Below, in pieces: positions 58,793 to 64,000 of a stretch of DNA of 64,000 nucleotides. The DNA lies in NCBI GenBank assembly GCA_032716605.1, contig CM064502.1:52135770-52199769 (forward strand), read 5' to 3'. The stretch is from Paralithodes platypus. Its lineage: Eukaryota; Arthropoda; Malacostraca; Decapoda; Lithodidae. The position numbers and the translations under genes are program-made. The first letter of the stretch is position 1. Every line of letters starts with the position of its first letter. Under the pieces are notes generated by a model, which had not been told where the DNA came from, did not search any database, and worked only from the letters and a program-made list of their open reading frames with translations.

Positions 58793-59170
58793 TTAAGGGG
58801 AGATGGGCCGTTTTTCTGGTCCCCTTTCTTCCTCGTGTTAAGCCCCATTTGTTTTGAGATCATAAGACGTTCGGTCCATTAGTTTGGCGATTTTAACACC
58901 TTTCGCCCAATTTAGTTGTCAATTTTAAGACCTTTTGTGCCATTTAGGTGTCGATTTTTTCCTGGCAAGCGAAAGCGAGCCTGTGAATTTAAGAGGAATC
59001 GGCCTTCGGCCGGGACATTTTTCTACCGAAAAATGTACAAATTTATCTTGAAAGAGGGTCTAGGGTTTTTTTTTCTTAGCTTGATGGAGGTGTAGCGAGG
59101 AAACTAAGAAATAAAGGAATACATGAATTAATAGACCAAAAAACAACAACAACGGCCCATGTCCCCTTAA
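58793..59170 (+). mobile_element. Family A (long form) MITE, copy A25
   Basis: TTAAGGGGAGATGGGCCG to CGGCCCATGTCCCCTTAA, 378 bp, inserted directly after a (CTC)n tract. It shows the three internal ~32-bp units clearly (58856-58888, 58889-58920, 58921-58952), then the core block and both hairpins. Confidence 0.95.
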
Positions 59171-59570
59171 GACGCAGCTCAGTAATTAATGGAGTTGTAT
59201 CTAATTTCTTTCTCGTTTTTGTTTTCTTTCCTTTTTTTTTCCAGTCCCAGTTTATACCGGTGTACCGAACATTCCCAAATATTTACTGGAGTTTAATGGA
59301 TATTCTCGGGTGATTTAGCGTTCCGGGAGCTCACAGTCTTCGGGCGAAAATTACCTACTAAAAATTGGAAAGTTTGGATGGGATTATTCTTCTGAACATT
59401 GTTTCTCGTATTATTTTTCAACACGGGAAGCGACTTTACGTGTTGGCTTGTTATTTAAGGCTGAAGTTTGGGGGTTCGGACGCCTGGGTGAGACTGGGCG
59501 ACATGGGTTTGGTTGTGAGTCAGGAGAGTGCAAGCAAGAGGCGAAGCTTAGAATATACAGTATAGTCATA
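59171..59570. other. Unassigned stretch
   Basis: Two overlapping 63-66 aa plus-strand frames (59365-59639) lack any domain I know. Less AT-rich than its flanks. Confidence 0.4.
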
Positions 59571-59786
59571 TTAACCCTTTCAAGCTCCAATAGGCATTTA
59601 TTTTCTGTTTCCTGGCAAACATTAGGCGATCTTATTTAGATTAGTAACAGTATATGGAAAGTCAGACGGTTGATTGGGATAGTCTTTACCCTGTTCATTC
59701 CGACAGATCATTCCTAAGCTGTATACAAGCGTATACTGATAGCCACAATAAACTGTGAAAACGAGCCATGATCCTCAAAGGGTTAA
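59571..59786 (+). mobile_element. Family C MITE, copy C7
   Basis: TTAACCCTTTCAAGCTCC to GATCCTCAAAGGGTTAA; the interior matches C1 (AGATTAGTAACAGTATATG). Its right TTAA (59783-59786) is shared with C8. Confidence 0.87.
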
Positions 59787-60004
59787 CCCCTTGAGGATAT
59801 GACGCGTTGTGGCAGTTTATTCTGGCTATCATTATGACGATTTTATACAGCTTAGAAAGGGTCTGTGGGAATTGAAGGGGTAAATACTATCTCAATTAAC
59901 CCTCTGGCTTCCATATACCCTTCCTAATCTAAATAAAATCTTCTAACAACAACCAGAACACAAAATAAATTCGAAGTGCGCTCATGGATCCTCAGAGAGG
60001 TAAA
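59783..60004 (-). mobile_element. Family C MITE, copy C8
   Basis: TTAACCCCTTGAGGATATGA to GGATCCTCAGAGAGGTAAA; the right TTAA is decayed. It abuts C7 in opposite orientation. Confidence 0.84.
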
Positions 60005-60195
60005 ATAACCTTGCGACAACATATTTGCGCGAACGTTAATGAAAACGTTACGCGTTGTTGGTTAACACATCCACAACTAACAGTGTTTAATTATTCAACT
60101 TGGGTACCGGCATTAAGTTCGCTCTGGATTATTGTAATAAACGATACTAGCAAAAACATGTTTATAAATGGGCAACGCTCACGTAATGAATACTA

Positions 60196-60365
60196 TGTAC
60201 ACTCGACCAAAAAACAATCTTTACACTAACGCTCTAGACATTCTGGAAGTGGGTCGAAATCTTATGATAATACCTCACAGACGTATGTTTCACCCGATTC
60301 ATTCCGTTCACACTAGATTATTTACAGCCCAGCAGTATAAAGATTGTTTTTTGGTCGAGTGTACA
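60196..60365. mobile_element. MITE K with perfect 28-bp inverted ends
   Basis: Arms 60196-60223 and 60338-60365 start TGTACACTCGACCAAAAAAC and are perfect complements over 28 bp, with a 114-bp unrelated middle. No second copy in the window. Confidence 0.78.
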
Positions 60366-60716
60366 TTATATATTTTTTTCGTAGTCATTGATACATTACC
60401 TTAGCCCTCCCACTCTTACCTTTGAAAACACAAATATTACGTAAATAGAACACAATTGAATGATAATAACATTCCGTAAATCTAGCAAAATTATATAAGT
60501 GTATTGAGATGTATTAATAAACTAAGGTAAGGTATGGATTAACGTTAATTTTGTAAATCAATCTGTATCTTAACCATATTGATTATATTTGTTTTCTAAG
60601 CAAGGTATTTATTGCATAGAATGACGAATAAAATAATGTTTGTTAATATTATTGACATCCGCAAGAATTAGGGAAATACGTCCCTGTATAAGAAAGTTCT
60701 AAGCTAATTTGTATTA

Positions 60717-60719
<3 letters not shown>
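60366..60719. other. Non-coding AT-rich stretch
   Basis: Nothing recognised. Confidence 0.5.
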
Positions 60720-60765
<46 letters not shown>

Positions 60766-60783
60766 GTGTGTGTGTGTGGGTGT
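60720..60783. repeat. (GA)n-(GT)n compound microsatellite
   Basis: (GA)n to about 60760 then (GT)n to about 60783. Confidence 0.95.
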
Positions 60784-60927
60784 GCTGAATTAAATGTCTA
60801 CAGCATTGGAAAATTAATTGGCGTGATAGCAGAACAATTTCCCTCATAAACTTGTCCTAAATAATATATCCTAACCATAATGATTCTATTGTCTCCAAGT
60901 CGCATCAAGATATACCAATGTTACAAA

Positions 60928-61005
60928 CTCCACCAGACAGCTGAACAACTATACTCCACCAGACAGCTGAACAACTATACTCCACCAGACAGCTGAACAA
61001 CTATA
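60928..61005 (+). repeat. 26-bp minisatellite, three copies
   Basis: Three identical units CTCCACCAGACAGCTGAACA plus ACTATA. Confidence 0.95.
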
Positions 61006-61007
61006 CT

Positions 61008-61140
61008 TAGAAGCGGGCAGGTAGAAGTAGGGTCTCACCTGGCGCTGTCAATATAACCTCCCTAATTAGAACAATGAATATGCAAACGAGACGGCTGCTG
61101 CGAACTCGTAAACTGGGGGTTTGGGGAATCTCACATAGGA
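61008..61140. other. GC-richer island, possible regulatory element
   Basis: TCACCTGGCGCTGTCAATAT, CTAATTAGAAC and ATGAATATGCAAA (61074-61086, octamer-like) lie close together in non-repetitive DNA. The motifs are short; chance is possible. Confidence 0.25.
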
Positions 61141-62080
61141 CTAGCACACGCAATTTCAGGGGATTTGGATGACGATAGAGTTAAAAGTAATATTACAGTA
61201 TTTGAAGTAATGATATAGGTTGAGCTGACCAATCACCTGTACTTAGATATTGCGATGTACTAAAGGTGTGTTATACATCACAAGGTAATGGGTGAATGAT
61301 TTATGTGGCAAGAACGATGTTAAATTAAGAGTATTCTATTATTTTACTGCATTTAAAGAGTAGCTAATATACCACAATGTTATTGCAGTTCCGGTATTGA
61401 CAGCTTAATAAGGACATTCAAGTACAAACAATGCCTTAGGATGATCTAGTATAAATAATATGTACAACAAAACTTGCTCAATTATGAAAAATCTGGCATG
61501 CATAAATATTCAACAAAGAACATCAATGTTTCAATTAATACCCATAAAAGTATATTAACCCCTAAATATTCAATTAGTTTTTTAAAACTTTCTCCAGCTC
61601 AGTTTAGTAAATGATAATTCATGAACTTGCAGTAATGGAATGACATTAAGAAGGAGACCAAATCTCAATGTTATAATGCATTCTTCACCTATAGCGGAAC
61701 AAATTCCTGGCAAAAGCGGCATAGTGTTGAAAAGGTGACTGGACATTTATCTCGTGGACGTTATATAAGTAAATAAAGCTCAGTAACAGTAGTGTTTAAA
61801 AAACAATAATAATATGTAGAGTTTTTGTAGTATATACTATGCATATACTTCGTTCTTAATATGTATTCCCCAGTAGAAATGTATTCATTCTTCTGGTGGC
61901 CAATTTTTCCCAACTATATTTCATGCCGACTGAAGCCTGGTGGGTGCGGAGAGAACCTTTAACTTTGTTGTTCCCATCTTCTACTAGTAGCAAAAACGAT
62001 GTTAGATTTAAGTCCGGATTTCCTAGTAGGTAGTGCAAGGTATGTGCAATATGTGTATCCATGTAACTATTGGACACACA
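61141..62080. other. Non-coding AT-rich stretch
   Basis: Nothing recognised, apart from GATTTAAGTCCGGATTTCCT near 62004, weakly like repeat H. Confidence 0.5.
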
Positions 62081-62111
<31 letters not shown>

Positions 62112-62130
62112 GCTCTCGCTCTCGCTTTCG

Positions 62131-62191
<61 letters not shown>
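62081..62191. repeat. (CT)n microsatellite with CG interruptions
   Basis: CT runs broken by CGCTCTCGCTTTCGC near 62112-62133. Confidence 0.97.
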
Positions 62192-63252
<1,061 letters not shown>

Positions 63253-63325
63253 TGTGGTGTTGATGGTAGTTGTGATGATATAGCCATGTGGTGTTGGTTC
63301 TAGTACAATATACATTATAATATAA

Positions 63326-63352
63326 TCTATCTATCTATCTATCTATCTATAT
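63326..63352. repeat. (ATCT)n microsatellite
   Basis: Six to seven ATCT units. Confidence 0.92.
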
Positions 63353-63933
<581 letters not shown>

Positions 63934-64000
63934 AGGTTCGTGTATTCCCCTGACCGAACGACAAGTAATTAGTTATATTCGTGAAGCTATTATTATGTTG

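Noticed and set aside
59365..59639. Two 63-66 aa plus-strand frames
   Set aside because: Short, overlapping each other, no recognisable family; they run into MITE C7.

Overview
The window is eukaryotic intergenic DNA. It most likely comes from an arthropod, and a decapod crustacean is my best guess. The reasons are very dense dinucleotide arrays (CT/GA, GT/CA, AT), no recognisable host protein gene in 64 kb, and abundant short non-autonomous transposons. No host exon, rRNA, CRISPR array or functional tRNA was recognised. Nearly all the long open frames are translations of simple repeats. The only real protein-coding relic is a 5'-truncated non-LTR retrotransposon reverse transcriptase on the minus strand at about 53.7-55.0 kb.

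The dominant content is one interrelated group of TTAA-flanked miniature inverted-repeat elements. I count 25 copies of 'family A' (short and long forms, about 320-440 bp, two of them truncated) and 6 of 'family B' (about 380-394 bp, near-complete foldbacks), about 17% of the window by my estimate. A and B have partly different termini. They share an inner core: a GGCGAGCGATAGCGAGCC block, a GC hairpin around CCGGCCTTCGGCCGG, an A/T hairpin around TTTTTCTACCGAAAAA, and one to three copies of a ~32-bp internal unit. Several copies share a single TTAA, and some are inserted in other repeats. A second TTAA family (C, termini CCCCTT.../...AAGGGG) has 8 copies. Further families are D (3 copies), F (2), a hAT-like family I (2), single foldbacks J, K, L and M, a non-autonomous Helitron at 1180-1630, and tRNA-derived SINE-like elements G (6 copies plus one other tRNA-like relic).

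Layout: 0-9 kb holds the Helitron, A/B/C elements and microsatellites. From 9.17 to 16.62 kb there is one 7.5-kb minisatellite of a 32-bp unit with a 1.0-1.3 kb higher-order period. From 17 to 39 kb A and B elements are dense and interleaved with minisatellites, including a run of three abutting elements at 30.5-31.5 kb. From 39 to 53 kb A/B elements are sparse (one truncated copy) and there are long GA/AT arrays, SINEs, hAT-like elements and a few GC-richer islands. From 53 to 60 kb lie the LINE relic and a second dense A/C/D cluster. From 60 to 64 kb there are low-complexity GTG/GAT, AT and CT tracts. No genes act together here; the window is a record of transposon layering and tandem-repeat growth.
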